A DNA stretch of 64,000 nucleotides from Trametes villosa (GCA_002964805.2 PUDQ02000017.1:62001-126000); one strand, 5' to 3'. Shown: positions 46,675 to 58,416, numbered from the stretch's first letter. The notes: generated from the sequence alone by a model not told the origin. Made by a program: numbers and translations.

Positions 46675-48734
46675 CTAGTAAAATGAGTCTAAATCAAGGA
46701 AGAGGTCAGATGGGAGTGAACCAGAAGGGATATTAAACTGCTCGGAGGTTATGTCAGTGGATATGGCTTGGAGGGGGTCATCAAGCAGGGGTGTGAGATT
46801 AGTAGGTAATGGCTCATAAGCAGGTACGGGAGAGATGTTCAACCAGGCAGCAGGGTCAAATGATGCATCAACACTAGAAGGGTCAGAAGCTGAAGGGATT
46901 AGGGAAGAAAGAGCATCAGAAAAATTAAAAGATGCAATATTTGACAAAAACTCTGGAAATTGAGTAGGAGATGAGGGCATACCAGATGGAATATCAGAGT
47001 CTGCACAAAATGGGGAGGAGGGAGGAAGGGAGCTAGTGGCAGCAGAGGAGGGATCCACAGGTGCCGTGCCTAGGTTGCCTGATCCGGCTATTTGAACGAC
47101 CTTAGCAGTAAGTGCATGCGAGCAGCTCTGACCACTCACCACCAAGGCGTGTGGCCGGTCGTTCAGTTGCGCACCATGGCAGGACCGACCGGTCATTCTC
47201 CAGGTTGGATACCGCCTTGCTGTATGCTGAGAAGGTACTGGTGGTGTCCCGATACGTACCCCAGAGTTCTTCATCCCCACGTCGAAGGGCCCGCTTGATA
47301 GCGTTGAAATTAGCCTTCTTGCACTTGATACCAAGAAGATTGCACTCCAGGGCCGGGATAAGGTCCAGCTGAGCAGAGGTACGCAGGGTGTCGACGGCCT
47401 TCACGAAGTCCCAGACCTCGGAGAAGGTGTACGCGGAGGGGAACTGTCTCTGGCCGCCGGATGGTGTACGGGAAGATGGCAGGGTAGCTGCCGACGATGT
47501 GTGCCCTGAGGTAGGTGGGATGGAAGGCTTTAGCCGCTTGGCCAGGTGTTGAGGCGACTGATGAGCGGGGGATGGCGAACGGGGACGCTTGACTGTAGCG
47601 GATGTGCCAAGGGTAGGGGATAGAGTGAGGCCAATACAGTCCTCATCGGAGAGGGCGGGCAGACGCAGATAAACCTCAGGTCTACAGCTGTCCACACTAC
47701 CAGCTGACTCGGGGTCGACGGTGACCCATGCACTAGTTGCCCAGTCGAGGATAGCGCAATGAGATGTTTGGGGAGGAAGGACAGCGAGGAGAGTTGGCAG
47801 AGATGACAAGACATAAAGCGGGTGTGCAGGGAGATGGACCCGCAGATGAACTGCTTCCTGGCCCGCCTAAGCACTTGCATGAGGATGGTGTGAGTTGTGT
47901 TACGAAGCACCACAACATACCTCTATCCAGACGCGGAACGAAACCGTCTGCTTCAGCCTTTCCTCGGCGTGCAGCACATTCAGCCGCTGCACAGACTCCT
48001 CACGCCGACGATCATCATCCCTCTGCCGCACCAGGTAGGCACCGAGGGCCTGATTTGTCGTCCATAAGGAGCTCAATGGCTGTGCATAGGACGTCGAGGG
48101 GCCTGCATTCGCAGATGGTGGTGTTGACGAAGCAGCAGGCACGGGCAGGCTCTGGCTTGAAGACGGCATGGTGGCTGACATAGACAGCGGGGGCATGGAC
48201 AACGGGAGCGCGGGCAGCGGAGACGCAGACGACATTGACAGCGGTGGGAAGAAGACAGTTGATGTAGGCGAAGACACAGACGATGAAGGACCGAACGCAC
48301 ATGACGGTGGCACAGACGCCGACGAAGGGGCAGCCGATGGCACGGACGACGCAGACGGTGCTGTTGCAGACACCGTTGCTATAAGTTCAGAGACGATGTT
48401 CACGATACTGTACCATTCTAGAGCTCAACGTGGTCATACCTGATACCTCAACTGATGGGGCCCCAAGCGCCGGGTCGCATGTATTGAACGACGTGTCTAC
48501 ACAGGAACGAACGACGGTGGATGACGCAGAGGGAAGGGGGGCAGGATTGGAACCAGGAGTGGGGACGGGAACGGTGCTTGACGTCGTCTGTCGGCGAACA
48601 TTCCGGTGGTATGCACTACGGCAGGACACCGATGGGTTCAGCTTGCAGCACGGTGTGCACAAGTCGCAGCCGGCGGCAGCCTTGTCCTTGCACCAGGTAG
48701 CACCAGTACGGGCACATTCCACCCGCGGAGGCAT
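46675..48734 (-). CDS. KDZ-element partner protein with N-terminal cysteine cluster, unknown
   Basis: Second gene of the transposon, convergent to the transposase. Exons 48734-48440, 48378-47921, 47857-47140 and 47087-46675, with introns of 61, 63 and 52 bp, give 627 aa without a break. Residues 7-38 form a Cys-rich cluster (CARTGATWCKDK, then CDLCTPCC and SVSC) that could bind zinc and perhaps DNA. A long Ser/Pro/Ala-rich linker follows, then a charged helix (RQRDDDRRREESVQRLNVLHAEERLKQ) and CAILDWATSAWVTVDPESAG. A more ordered block (FSEVWDFVKAVDTLRTSAQLD, CNLLGIKCKKANFNAIKRAL) precedes an acidic, Phe/Leu-rich tail ending PSDLFLDLDSFY, resembling an activation domain. I recognise no family. 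DNA-binding or regulatory help for transposition is an inference from its position. Confidence 0.72.
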
Positions 48735-49249
48735 CAGGATAGCCTCAAGAACGGATAAGCCCCAGGGAAGACGCCATGGGGCATGAGGCTACTCACCGTG
48801 AATTGTTGGATATCACCTAGCAGCCGAGTCGAGCACGGTTCTAAGATGTAGCAAAGGTATCAGCACGAGCTCGCAGCAATCCGAGGACGATCTCACGCAC
48901 CATAGAAACCCCGGCTAACCGAGCACACCCAACCGTGATGTCCGAGCTTGGCGAGGACGAGCCCGAGGTCCTTGCCTATGAGCGAGGCCACCTACAAGTG
49001 CGAGGACGCGAGAGGGAAGCAGAGCAGTAGAGGGTAGAACGGAAGCGGGCAGCGGAGACGAGGACGACGAGGAGAGAAGACGAGCAGCTTATAATACGGA
49101 TGGTGGAGGTCGAGGAGAGGGGGCGCGTCAGCGCTTGCACGGCCACGACCACGGCCACGGCCACGGCCACAGGCGCTTAGGCGGCTACGGCCACGGCCAC
49201 GGCCAGACCGGCAAGAGACTTTTTTCCCAGCCCTCGCAGCCGTAGCCGG

Positions 49250-49295
49250 CCACGGCCACGGCCACATGGCCGGCTCCCTGGGGAATCTAACGTTC
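49250..49295 (-). repeat. KDZ element right terminal inverted repeat
   Basis: Complement of the left terminal repeat. Preceded at 49140-49270 by dense GGCCACGGC repeats and a short unrelated segment (CAGACCGGCAAGAGAC). Confidence 0.78.
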
Positions 49296-49305
49296 CCAGA
49301 GAGTC

Positions 49306-50138
49306 GGAGTGCTGTCCACTCAGGAATATTCAGGCAGCGGTAGGAACACTCGGACAGGAAGGGGGTGTAGGTACATGTGCTAGGACAGCGCCCATTCACA
49401 GGCAAAGACCGTCTGCCAGAGGGCCTACTAAGTAGAGATTGTAGCCTAAGAACTACAATAGAACGATTCCAGCTGCGTCAACCGCATCGCGCGGTAGCGA
49501 CGGACACGATGGATCCACGCCGCTGTGATCGGAGAATACAGCCGTCGACGCAGCGTGTCAGCAGCGATGAATGCATCAGCCCTGGAGAAAGACATACCGC
49601 CGCTCGAGAGCTCTCCCGGGCCTCTTCCCGAAAGGACCTTCTTTGCCTGCTACCGCTTCCGCCCCTCTGCTATCTATACCTCACCATCGTCAGTGTGCAC
49701 CTCCCCGACACGGCAAGAATACCATCGTGCAACGGCGCTGGACGCATGCGCGTCCTCGAACTGTCTCCGGGAGATCGACAAGCACAGGGCGGGAGTGGTG
49801 CTTGGTGAGTGGCATATTTCCGGACCGAACTCGCCGCGAACCTGTGGTGACGCGAGCGACGGCGTACTGCTCTGCGGGGCGTTGGTGTGGGCCCAGCACC
49901 CGTCTCTACACTGCGAAGATGCCCGAGTGTGCGGCGGCTGGCACGAGCGGGGCGCGTCGCCACGGGCGGCACCATGGCGTGCCGCACATATGTTGCACCG
50001 TTGCCGGGTGCGTCGAAACGGTGCGCATGCGAAACGGCGGGAAGGCCGCCGGATGACCTGCCGATGGCACGGGCGCGCGGGGCCTGCTATTATCTCGTAT
50101 CACAACTCGGAGGCATTCGCGCGGGATGGAGACTTGGC
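49306..50138. other. Spacer between the KDZ element and ADA3 copy 2
   Basis: A 366-aa plus-strand open frame (49525-50625) runs across it and antisense into ADA3, but it has low-complexity composition and no domain. I see no supportable gene here. Confidence 0.4.
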
Positions 50139-53100
50139 TCACCTGTCCGCCGGCGTATCGGACGTGGCGGGAGTTGGTAGCAGACTAGCAGTAGTACACG
50201 CCGCCAGCGAACCGAGACTGGCAGTAGAGAACAACGATAGACACATCCTGTACGTAGCACGTCGCGGAGCAATGCAGAGAGAACGGACGCCGCGAGAAGC
50301 AGTGCGGCATAAGCGCCCGCCGAGCTCGAAACGACCAAGTCCGCGCCCAGGGACCCCACGCCCCGTCCGCCCGACCCGTCTGTCCCACCAGTCCATCCCA
50401 TCCACGCCGTCCCATCCACGCAGAGTCCGCCAATCCATCCGGGAGATCCAACGAGATATATTGCACGCTACGTACACCCGAGCGCCCGCACCCACCCGCC
50501 GAGCCGCCCCACCCCTGCCACCACACCACCATCTCCCCGCCGCCATGTCGTCGCTCGCCCGCCCCTTCCCCTTCGTAGTCCGTGCGTCCACCCCGTTCGC
50601 CCTCCCATTCGCGGCAGCAGAATGAGAGGAGCTCGTGGCGGGCCGTGGCGGTGGTAGGCGGGCAAGATTCTCGCGGACCTCGTCCTCGATCCCCGCGAAG
50701 ACGCTCTCCTGCGGGAAGCCCCATATTCGGCCGGGGTTGTCGCGCTCCTTCTCCTCGAACACCCCGCCGATGACGTCCACCCAATTCCGCCGCGTCCGCA
50801 CGAGCTCCTGCAGCTGTTCCGGTACGTGGAGCTGGTTGAGCTCGTCGGGGCTGAGACCGAGCGCGGCTGGACACGGAGGCAGCGCGGCGGTGCCCGTCAA
50901 AGCCATGCCGTTCGACGAGTGCGGCGCCTCGCCCTTCTGCTTCTTCTTCTTGTTCACCTTCGGCCCGTCCTTCTTCTGCAGCTTGGAGTACAGCGTCGTG
51001 ATGTTCTTGTCCAACGCGTCGCGCCCGTCGACGTACTCCTGGTAGGCCAGGCGGTCCTCCGCGATGGCAGCGAGCCGCAGACGTCGCGCCTTGTTGGTCG
51101 CCAGAACGGTTCGGAGCTCGCGTTGCGCGTGTCGGAGCGCGGTCGCGATCGGGTCGTCCACCGCCTCCGAGTAGTCGGGCTGCAGACTACGTTGAGTCGC
51201 CGTGTATGTGCACGAGAAGAGGGACACTCACGAGATCGTCGAGCAGGCCATGAAATCGCATTACGTTCCGCATGCGATCCTCGAGGTCCGCGACGTTCAG
51301 CTTGTCGCGCGCCGCCGCCGCCGCCGCCCCATTCGTCCCCGGCCGTCCCTCCATCGCCTCCTCCGCCGCCTTCACGCCCTTCCATTCCGTCGCGTCGTGC
51401 ATCGGAATAAGCGCGCTCACCACCCGCTCCGTCAGCGGCCCGTGCCCCCGCTCCTCCGTCACAAGGTCGGTGTCCCCCAGCGTCGACGGCTCCCACTTCG
51501 GCAGCGCCCCCACAGGCCCTCCTTGCGTCGTCGGGCGCACAGCCGCCGTCCCTGGTAGAGGGCCGCCGTATAACGCCGTGTCCTCCTCTTCCCACACCTG
51601 CGTGTAATGTCGCCCGACCTTCGGCATGATGAACGGCTCGAGCTCGTCGCCCGTGTACTGCAGGAAGCCGATGTCCTCTTCCTTGATCGGGCGTAACCAC
51701 GGCTCGATGCTCGTGTAGAACGTCGTGACGAGGACTTGATTGGGCTGCTTGCTCTTGCTGAAGTCTTCGGCGACTTCGGTCGGTTTGCTGGGCCCAGCGA
51801 CTGGCCGGGGAGCGACGGGCGGTCGTTGAGGGAGTAGGGATACGGTGGGTGGAACGGCAAAATCGGGACCAACAGGCTAGGGAGACGCGTCTGCTCAGGC
51901 GACACGGCCGGGAATAGCGGACACGCGACGAACCTTGGTAAATACAGTGGACGCGGAGGGAAACTTGGCAGCTTTCTGCGTCGGAGGATGTGGGTGTGTA
52001 TGGGGAGGTAATGGCGACGCTTTCCGGATCTTCGGTGGGTCTACCGGCGAAAATGAACAACTTGGCCAAGGTCCTGTGTTAATACACCTACCGGGCTCGA
52101 GGTCGCTGGAGTCGTCCAGTTTCCGCTTCTTCTTGTTTTTCTTCTTAAGCTCCTCAGCAGCGCTGGTGAGCCGTCAGTTTCGTGATGCAATGTCATCGAA
52201 CGCGGCACCCGCTCTCGTGGGCACGCGCAGATACTTCGTCCTCAACGTAGAATTATACTCACCGCTTGCGCTGCTCTATGGAGTTCTGGGAAGGTACTGG
52301 CATGGTAGGGGCAGGTAACGAGGACAGACGGTTCTTCGCCTGCTGAGACTGTGGCTGTGAGGATGCTCGACTTTCGTCTCCGTTAACAGACGGCGTGACT
52401 GCTAAGATACCAGGATGAGGCGGCAGACGCGCAGCAGTAGGGAAACACAGGAGCGGGTAGACGGGTGGCGTGATCCAGACAAGCACGGGAGCGTGAACAG
52501 AGATGCATGAGCCGCGGAGAGAGCGCCGCCACAGTAAGGTCCATGCGTCGCCCAAGAGTGCATAGCGTCGTAGATAGCGGTCGGGGAGGGTCCGGAAGAC
52601 AGTCAATTGTGCAGGGAGAAGACATCGATGGGTTAGCAGGTGAATGACGCGAGACAAAGCATGGAAAGTGAACCGTAGGGCCGATCGGTGGACCGTGAGA
52701 CAACATCCGCATGTAAGGCCGTACGGCGGATTTGGTACGCAAATCGCGCAAATTGAGGCAGCACGAGCACATGTTGTGGTAGACGGTCGGAAGGCACGTA
52801 GAGAGGCAGGACAGAGAGCAAGCCGCGCGTGTAGGAGGGCGTCATAGGGTATGTGGTAGGAGGAGCAGGTGGTATACCAGGTAAATCGTCAGGCACGAAC
52901 TGCGCGGTGAGCAAAATGGTACGCACAGCCGCGCTCCCTCTCCACTTTCTGCAGGGCTTTTGCCTTCCCTTTCTCCTTCTCCTTGAGGCGTCGCATGGAT
53001 TCCTCGATGGCGCGCATGTCATCACTAGCCTTCTTGGCGCGTTCCAAGCTCTTCTGCTTGAACACGGTGAGCTCCGCGTGCAGCAGCTCAAGTTCATCTG

Positions 53101-53185
53101 TCGGTGGGACCGCTTCCGGACGGCTATGGAGGAGCGAGGAGCGGATTGCGGGGAGGGCGGCGAATGGTGAGACGGAAGACGACAT
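50139..53185 (-). CDS. ADA3: ADA3/NGG1 histone acetyltransferase subunit, copy 2
   Basis: Second copy of the SAGA/ADA subunit, with the same exon structure, frames and core motifs as copy 1 (SIEPWLRPIKEEDIG, MPKVGRHYTQVWEEED, HAQRELRTVLATNKARR), from Met53185. In the last exon it differs by few residues, for example KVNKKKK for KVSKKKK and HVPEQLQ for HVPDQLQ; most base changes there are silent, which suggests selection on both copies. Homology ends exactly after SDDM (about 50543). Copy 1 stops there within a few residues, but this copy reads on for about 136 aa of unrelated Gly/Arg-rich sequence to a stop at 50139, unless an unseen intron removes it. The gene is divergent from the SLC41-type transporter 358 bp away. 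Middle exons unresolved as in copy 1. Confidence 0.82.
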
Positions 53186-53514
53186 GCTGTGGTTCGGACG
53201 ACCGGGCCGCCAGATATGGACCAGAGCAGCTTCCCCGAGCTGCTGGTGTATGTCCGAGCTCAGAGCAGGGAGATGGTGAGGACGAGTGTCGCCCGGAGGG
53301 AGAGCGTGGCCAGGGTGTACGAGCACCGTCGCGAGCAGATCCAAGTTCGTAGACGCCCGACGCTGCCAAAGGCGTCAAGTTACAATGGTTGTTCCTTTAG
53401 GAAGGAGGTTCCCACGGGAGCTGTGGCAACGTTCGCGCACGTTTCGGACGCCTTTGGATTTATTCCACCTTGTTGCTCACCGCGCACCACCAAAACGTTC
53501 TTGGTTTCTCGCTG
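50543..53514. repeat. Segmental duplication, right copy (ADA3 unit)
   Basis: Same-orientation partner of 29757-32725, offset 20,786 bp. No differences are visible from 50964 to about 53230. The flanking parts of the unit differ by several percent. It includes most of the shared promoter up to about 30 bp before the transporter start codon. Confidence 0.93.
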
Positions 53515-53543
53515 GCACCGCGTGTGCTTAGTCTTTGCGCAGC
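53186..53543. promoter_or_regulatory. Bidirectional promoter, ADA3 copy 2 / SLC41 transporter
   Basis: 358 bp separate the two divergent start codons. Most of this interval is also present beside ADA3 copy 1, where the transporter gene is missing. No TATA box is evident. Confidence 0.5.
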
Positions 53544-55509
53544 ATGGACTCGAGGCAACACCTTCTCTTCGACACCGACGCCCACAACGTCGACGAGTCC
53601 GAAACGAGCTCGGACACGATCGAAATGACTGGCCTCGAGGACATTCCCGTTACGCCGGCGAGGACAAACAGCTATGGCTCTGCGCAATATGCAAACGGCC
53701 CTCATGACTCTGACGACGACTCGGACGGCGACGATGGCGGGGAGCAAGCCCTCCTGGGGTCCCGGACACGTACCCGTGGGCGTGAGCGACCACAGGAGGG
53801 CAAGCCGAGTGTGTTCGGCCAGGTGAAGCGCATTGTCATAGAGGTCAGTTCTCGGAACCATGCTTGAAGACTCCAAGGTTGTGATTCGGAATGCTTGTAG
53901 ACAGCGCCAACACTGCTGCTCACCACTACCGGACTGCTGTTCACCGGAGAAATATTGGACATAGTCTCTGTGAGCATATGTGATATTCTGCTGCCTCACG
54001 TCCGCATTCCTAACGTGCTGCCAGCACTGGACAGCCATGTCTCAAGTAGACGAGCTCATCATGATCATCCCTGTGATTCTAAATCTCAAGGGCAACCTCG
54101 AAATGAACCTGTCCGCCCGCCTCGGGACCGCTGCGAACATGGGAGACCTTGACCATCCAACTAAACGGCATTCTATCATCCTTGGAAACCTTTCCCTCCT
54201 GCAAGTCCAAGCCACCATTGTATCCTTCGTCGCTGTATGCGTGTCCTTCCTCATGAACTTCGTTATGGACGCGGGTGCCGCGAGCAACGTGGAGATGCCG
54301 GGAGAAATATCGGGCGAGATGGTTCGTCGACTATATGCGCGCGGAGTACACAAACCGAAGCCCCACAAACCTCCGGTACCGTTGCCACCTTCCGGACCTG
54401 CTGAGTGAATTATACTGTTGCACGAGTTCTCGAGCGGCTTGGTTGAACACTTCGTTGCAGGTTCGCTATGGTCGCCTCGTCGGCGATGTGTGCAGCATGT
54501 GCCTCCAGCATCCTTCTGGGCGCATTCATGTGCATGCTCGTCGTGGTGTGCCGACGTTTCGGCCTAGACCCCGGTACGGCATACCCTACCGTGTGACTCT
54601 CGGAGACCAATGTTAACACTCTGCGCAGACAACATCGCACCTCCCGTAGCTGCCTGTCTAGGCGACCTCGTCACGCTATCTCTCTTAGGCGTCATCTCGG
54701 AGCTTCATTTGCACATCCTACACACACCCATCCCGCTCATCATAGTGATAACCCTGGTGGTCGCTGCCGTCGGGTGGACCTATGTCACGAACCGCAACGA
54801 GAACGTGAAGCATCTCCTGAGGGAGGGCTGGTCGCCGCTATTCATCGCTATGGTCATCAGCAGCGGCACAGGAATAGTGTTGGACACGTTCGTTGAGCGC
54901 TACAGCGGGTTTGCGTTACTAGCTGTCGTCATCACGGGTACGTCTTTCTACTCGGGAGTCGCAGAATTGCCTTCGTTGACACCCGAATAGGTCTTCCTGG
55001 CGGCGTTAGTGCTATCTTCGTCTCCCGCCTATCGACCGCCCTCCATGCTGCCACAGCGAAAGCGTCGTCGCTGGTATCCTCCGTTCACGACCTAGACAAG
55101 GACAAGCACCATCCCAGCCCCCGGTTGGTCATGATCACCTTGATTGCCGTCAGCATCCCCATCGAAATCGCCTTCCTCTCCACGGTGCATCTCCTTGGAT
55201 GGATCAAGTTGCCCTTCTTGTTCATCATGCTTCAAGTCGTCTTCTTCCTCATCGCTGTACGCCTCTCACCTCTTCTTTTCCCCTGAATTAAGAACTGATG
55301 CGCATATACCCTTGCTGCAGATCACCATCTCGCTGCTTATGGCCCAAGTCATCACAACATTCCTCTGGAAGCGGGATCTCGACCCCGACATGTACGCGCT
55401 ACCCTGCCAATCCGCCCTCACCGACCTGGTCGGCCAGCTCCTCCTGGTCGCCTGCTACGAGCTCGCGTCGTTACTCGGTGCGAAGGTCGCCCTCAAGCAC
55501 AAACACTAG
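53544..55509 (+). CDS. SLC41/MgtE-type divalent cation (Mg2+) transporter
   Basis: Membrane transporter of the SLC41 family, eukaryotic relatives of bacterial MgtE that carry Mg2+. Seven exons (53544-53843, 53901-53969, 54025-54404, 54461-54573, 54629-54937, 54991-55256, 55321-55509) give 541 aa in frame. The N-terminal cytosolic tail is acidic (SDDDSDGDDGGEQ). The family signature VDELIMIIPVILNLKGNLEM, NLSARLGTAANMGDL opens the first MgtE-like half. The second half has PPVAACLGDLVTLSLLGVIS and GLPGGVSAIFVSRLSTALH. About ten hydrophobic segments are visible. Membrane (plasma or organelle) and ion are inferred from the family. Confidence 0.9.
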
Positions 55510-55907
55510 GTTTGTGGACTAGATGGTCACGGTGTCTATGTTTCGTTATGCATCTATACTCGTCGCTGTAATCTCGCATGGCTCACCACATCTCACGGAA
55601 CATCATTTTGGCTACATACCCTTGCAATAATTTATCCCCTTTCTTGTATCCTTTCGATGCCTTGTATGCGCTTTTGCTAGAGGCGGGACAGGGGCCCTAG
55701 GACGCGATGAACTGTACGCTCCCACGTTTTTCTAGGTTGAAGCGGCGGTATGTCTACAAGGCTCCATATTACACAACTCTAGATAGAATAAAATAACAGC
55801 TCGACAGCACCCTGATTGATACGCAAAAGTCAGCTCGGTGCACACCACCCAAATCTGAGGATACGACGCACCTGAGACAAGAGACAGCAAGCACAAAACA
55901 TCAAGGG
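55510..55907. other. Intergenic between convergent SLC41 and HDAC genes
   Basis: 398 bp of 3' flanks. AATAAAATAA at about 55787 on the plus strand may serve as a polyadenylation signal of the transporter gene. No gene seen. Confidence 0.45.
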
Positions 55908-57920
55908 CTAGACATCAAGCGGTTCCGGATCGACGTCCATGCTGGCGTCGTCCGCCGTGCCAGGAGGCGAACCCTCGGTCTCCCTTTCCTTCGCCTGCGA
56001 CCTCGTCCCCTTTCCCCGCCCTCTGCCGCGCCCGCGCCCTCTCCCCCTGGTCGGCTTCACGGGGCTCGGCTCGTCGGCATCGTCATCGTCATCTCCAGCA
56101 ACGGATGCCACGGACGCAATGGACTCCGTGGCAGATACGACTGCCTTCGGGCGGCCGCGTCCCCTGCCGCGCTTGCCCCCGCGTGGCTTGCGTCCTACCG
56201 TGCTTGTGCTCGCGCTCGCGCTCACGGGCGTACTCGCAGGGGCTTTCCCCTTGGTTGGTGCCGCCTGCGACAGCGGTACTTCGTCCGCCGTGTCCGCGTC
56301 GTTGTCCCTGTCTCCGTCGAAGTACTCGTTCCGCAAGATCGACCGGTCCTCGCGAGATTCACCCGCCGTCGCCGTGCTGCGCTCCTCGTCCTTCTCCTCC
56401 CTTGAGCGCTCCTCGTCGGCGAGCCACCCGGCAAGGTCTGGAGGGATCTCCTGCAACGCGACGCTCGGCGCGCCCTGGAGGTAGCGCAGCTTGTTGCGCA
56501 CGGCGATCGTGATGCGCTGGAGGGACGACGCCGTGTTCTGGTTCTCGACGCGCCCGGTGAGCGGCGGGTGGAGCTTCCACTTCGTCTCGCGGAAGAAGGA
56601 GTCGTAGATCGTGACGGGGAGCTCGTCCGGGATCGCCGCGCCGACGAGCACGGACGTCTCGTACGTCCAGCAGCGCGAGACGTTCTTGATCGTGTACCCG
56701 CCGCCGCCGAGCACGAGGAGCGGCACGTTGAACTTGCGCACGAAGTTCACGCACTCGCCGTGCGCGGCGATCGAGAGGTTGAACGCGCCGAGGCGGTCGC
56801 ACCCGAGCGAGTCCGCGCCGCACTGGAGCACGATGGCCGTCGGCCGGAAGGACGCGACGGTGTCCTCGATGACGGTCTTGAACGTCGCGAGGTACATGTC
56901 GTCGTCGATGCCGTCCTTGAGCGGGACATTCAGGCAGAAATGCTTCCCCGGGCCCGTGCCGTTGTCGTCGAGCTTGCCGGTGCCGGGGAAGAAGTCGCCT
57001 GTGTACTTGTGGAAGGAGACGGTCATGACACGGTTGGTGTGGTAGAAGGCGAACTCGACGCCGTCACCGTGGTGGATGTCGATGTCGATGTATAGCACGC
57101 GAGGGTGATATCTGAACACTGTTGAGCTATGTGTAAGGAGGATGGAAACGTCATCTTACCGTAGTAGCTCTAGGATAGCCAGCACGATATCGTTTACGTA
57201 GCAGAAACCGCTGGCTTCCGCCTTTTTCGCGTGATGCAGGCCGCCGCTCCAGTTGATAGCAATGTCAGTCGTCCCTGCGCAAAGCTTCCGCGCCGCCGCT
57301 AATGATGCACCAGCGTACATCCTGCAGAAGTCGTACATGTCGGCGAATATCGGACAATCCTCGACGCAGTTGAACGTGTCGATCATGTTCTTCATTTCCC
57401 CTTGGTTATGCGGGGTTACTCTGCAGCCGAAAGAGATCGGTCAACATTGAGGAATTTACTCAACTTCGTGCTGCTTACCGAGACAGGAATTCGATGTAGT
57501 CATGATCATGGTATGCTTCAATTTCAGCTTGGGTGGCCGGCCTTGGGTTGTAGATGTTGTGAATCTGTTTGTCGAGGCCGTAACCCAGTACAAGCGCGTT
57601 TGTTAGCGTAAGCCTATGTGGCTTCATCGGGTGGTGCTCCTATAGCAGCAGTGAGTATTTGATATCAGCTAAACGAAACCTAGTGAATGATGTTACCCCA
57701 TAGTGTTGTGCGCCGACGCCTTTTGGGAAGTAATACGAGACGATAGGTCGTGAATGTGGCTAAAACGTGTGGCGCGTGAGCGGCCATACGGAAGCGCAAT
57801 GTCAGTAGTACCTACGTTTACGCGTTCAGTGATGGGTTCGGCATGCCCATGAGATCCCCTATCGTCGAAATAAGGTGAAGACGAAAAGGTGAGACTGGTT
57901 GCTTGGGATGTCCGGACCAT
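55908..57920 (-). CDS. HOS2: Class I histone deacetylase, HOS2/HDAC3 type, with AT-hook-like tail
   Basis: Zinc-dependent lysine deacetylase acting on histones, in yeast as part of the Set3 complex. Five exons (57920-57816, 57759-57697, 57639-57479, 57420-57160, 57111-55908) give 597 aa in frame. Conserved blocks: [48 protein letters not shown] (HDAC3/Hos2-like), the active-site pair [17 protein letters not shown], the metal-binding [17 protein letters not shown], and [31 protein letters not shown]. All catalytic His/Asp residues are present. The roughly 190-residue C-terminal extension is acidic in places and carries [10 protein letters not shown] (AT-hook-like) plus a [13 protein letters not shown] run, which may add DNA or RNA binding. 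Confidence 0.95.
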
Positions 57921-58416
57921 GCTGGAAGCTGGACTGCCTCGGGTCTTTTGGCCGTCTTACTGTCAAGTAAACCTATCTAGCACCAGAGTATATAGATACT
58001 CCTGTACTTAAGATGAACCCGAACGTGCTTGCAGCTAACTTCAAGTCTTCGAGTGTCGTACAGCGGCTGTGGGCGAGTGGTTAGTCACTTCCGTAATCCG
58101 CGTCAGAAAAATATGCCTTCCAGCTGTGTCGTTAGAGCAGTCAAAATGTGTCCTACCTTTGTATTTCCCGGATCGAAAGAATGTCGGTCTCGAAGCTTGT
58201 GCTGTTTGCAGGCGTGCGGTCGTGTGGTCGAGGGTGTAAAACAACCCAAGACTCGCGAGGGATCTGCCACAGTTACGTAAGCCAATTGCCTTACGAGGAT
58301 AGCGCAGCGCTCCGCCAAAGTCCCTTTGCAACGTCTGCGCTCGCCGTCGATGACTGTCTCCGGCCTTTGCTAGCAACCCTCATAGCGTCCTCGTCTTGCC
58401 GCATATCTCTCTGGAC
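57921..58416. promoter_or_regulatory. Divergent promoter region, HOS2 / PER1
   Basis: Shared upstream region of two divergent genes (496 bp). No gene seen; short frames only. No clear TATA element. Confidence 0.45.

Larger units (their letters stand above)
42116..49295. mobile_element. KDZ-superfamily DNA transposon, apparently complete (~7.2 kb)
   Basis: Terminal inverted repeats 42118-42163 and 49250-49295 match at about 39 of 46 positions and share CAGGGAGCCG and GCCGTGGCCGTGG. CTAAGCGCC (42165) and its complement (49172) continue the symmetry. Both ends carry clusters of GCCGTGGCC/GGCCACGGC words. The 10-bp word CCAGAGAGTC lies at 42106-42115 and 49296-49305 and is a candidate target duplication; KDZ relatives such as Zisupton give about 8 bp. 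On the left, two bases separate it from the repeat. Inside are a KDZ transposase (+), an inverted-repeat block, and a second intact gene (-). Intact frames and a discernible target site suggest recent insertion. Confidence 0.82.

Noticed and set aside
49525..50625. 366-aa plus-strand open frame overlapping the 3' end of ADA3 copy 2
   Set aside because: It has low-complexity Arg/Pro/Ser composition and no domain, and its right end is antisense to conserved ADA3 coding sequence.
56568..57095. 175-aa Val/Glu/Arg-rich plus-strand frame opposite the deacetylase
   Set aside because: Antisense shadow of the conserved HOS2 catalytic exon.
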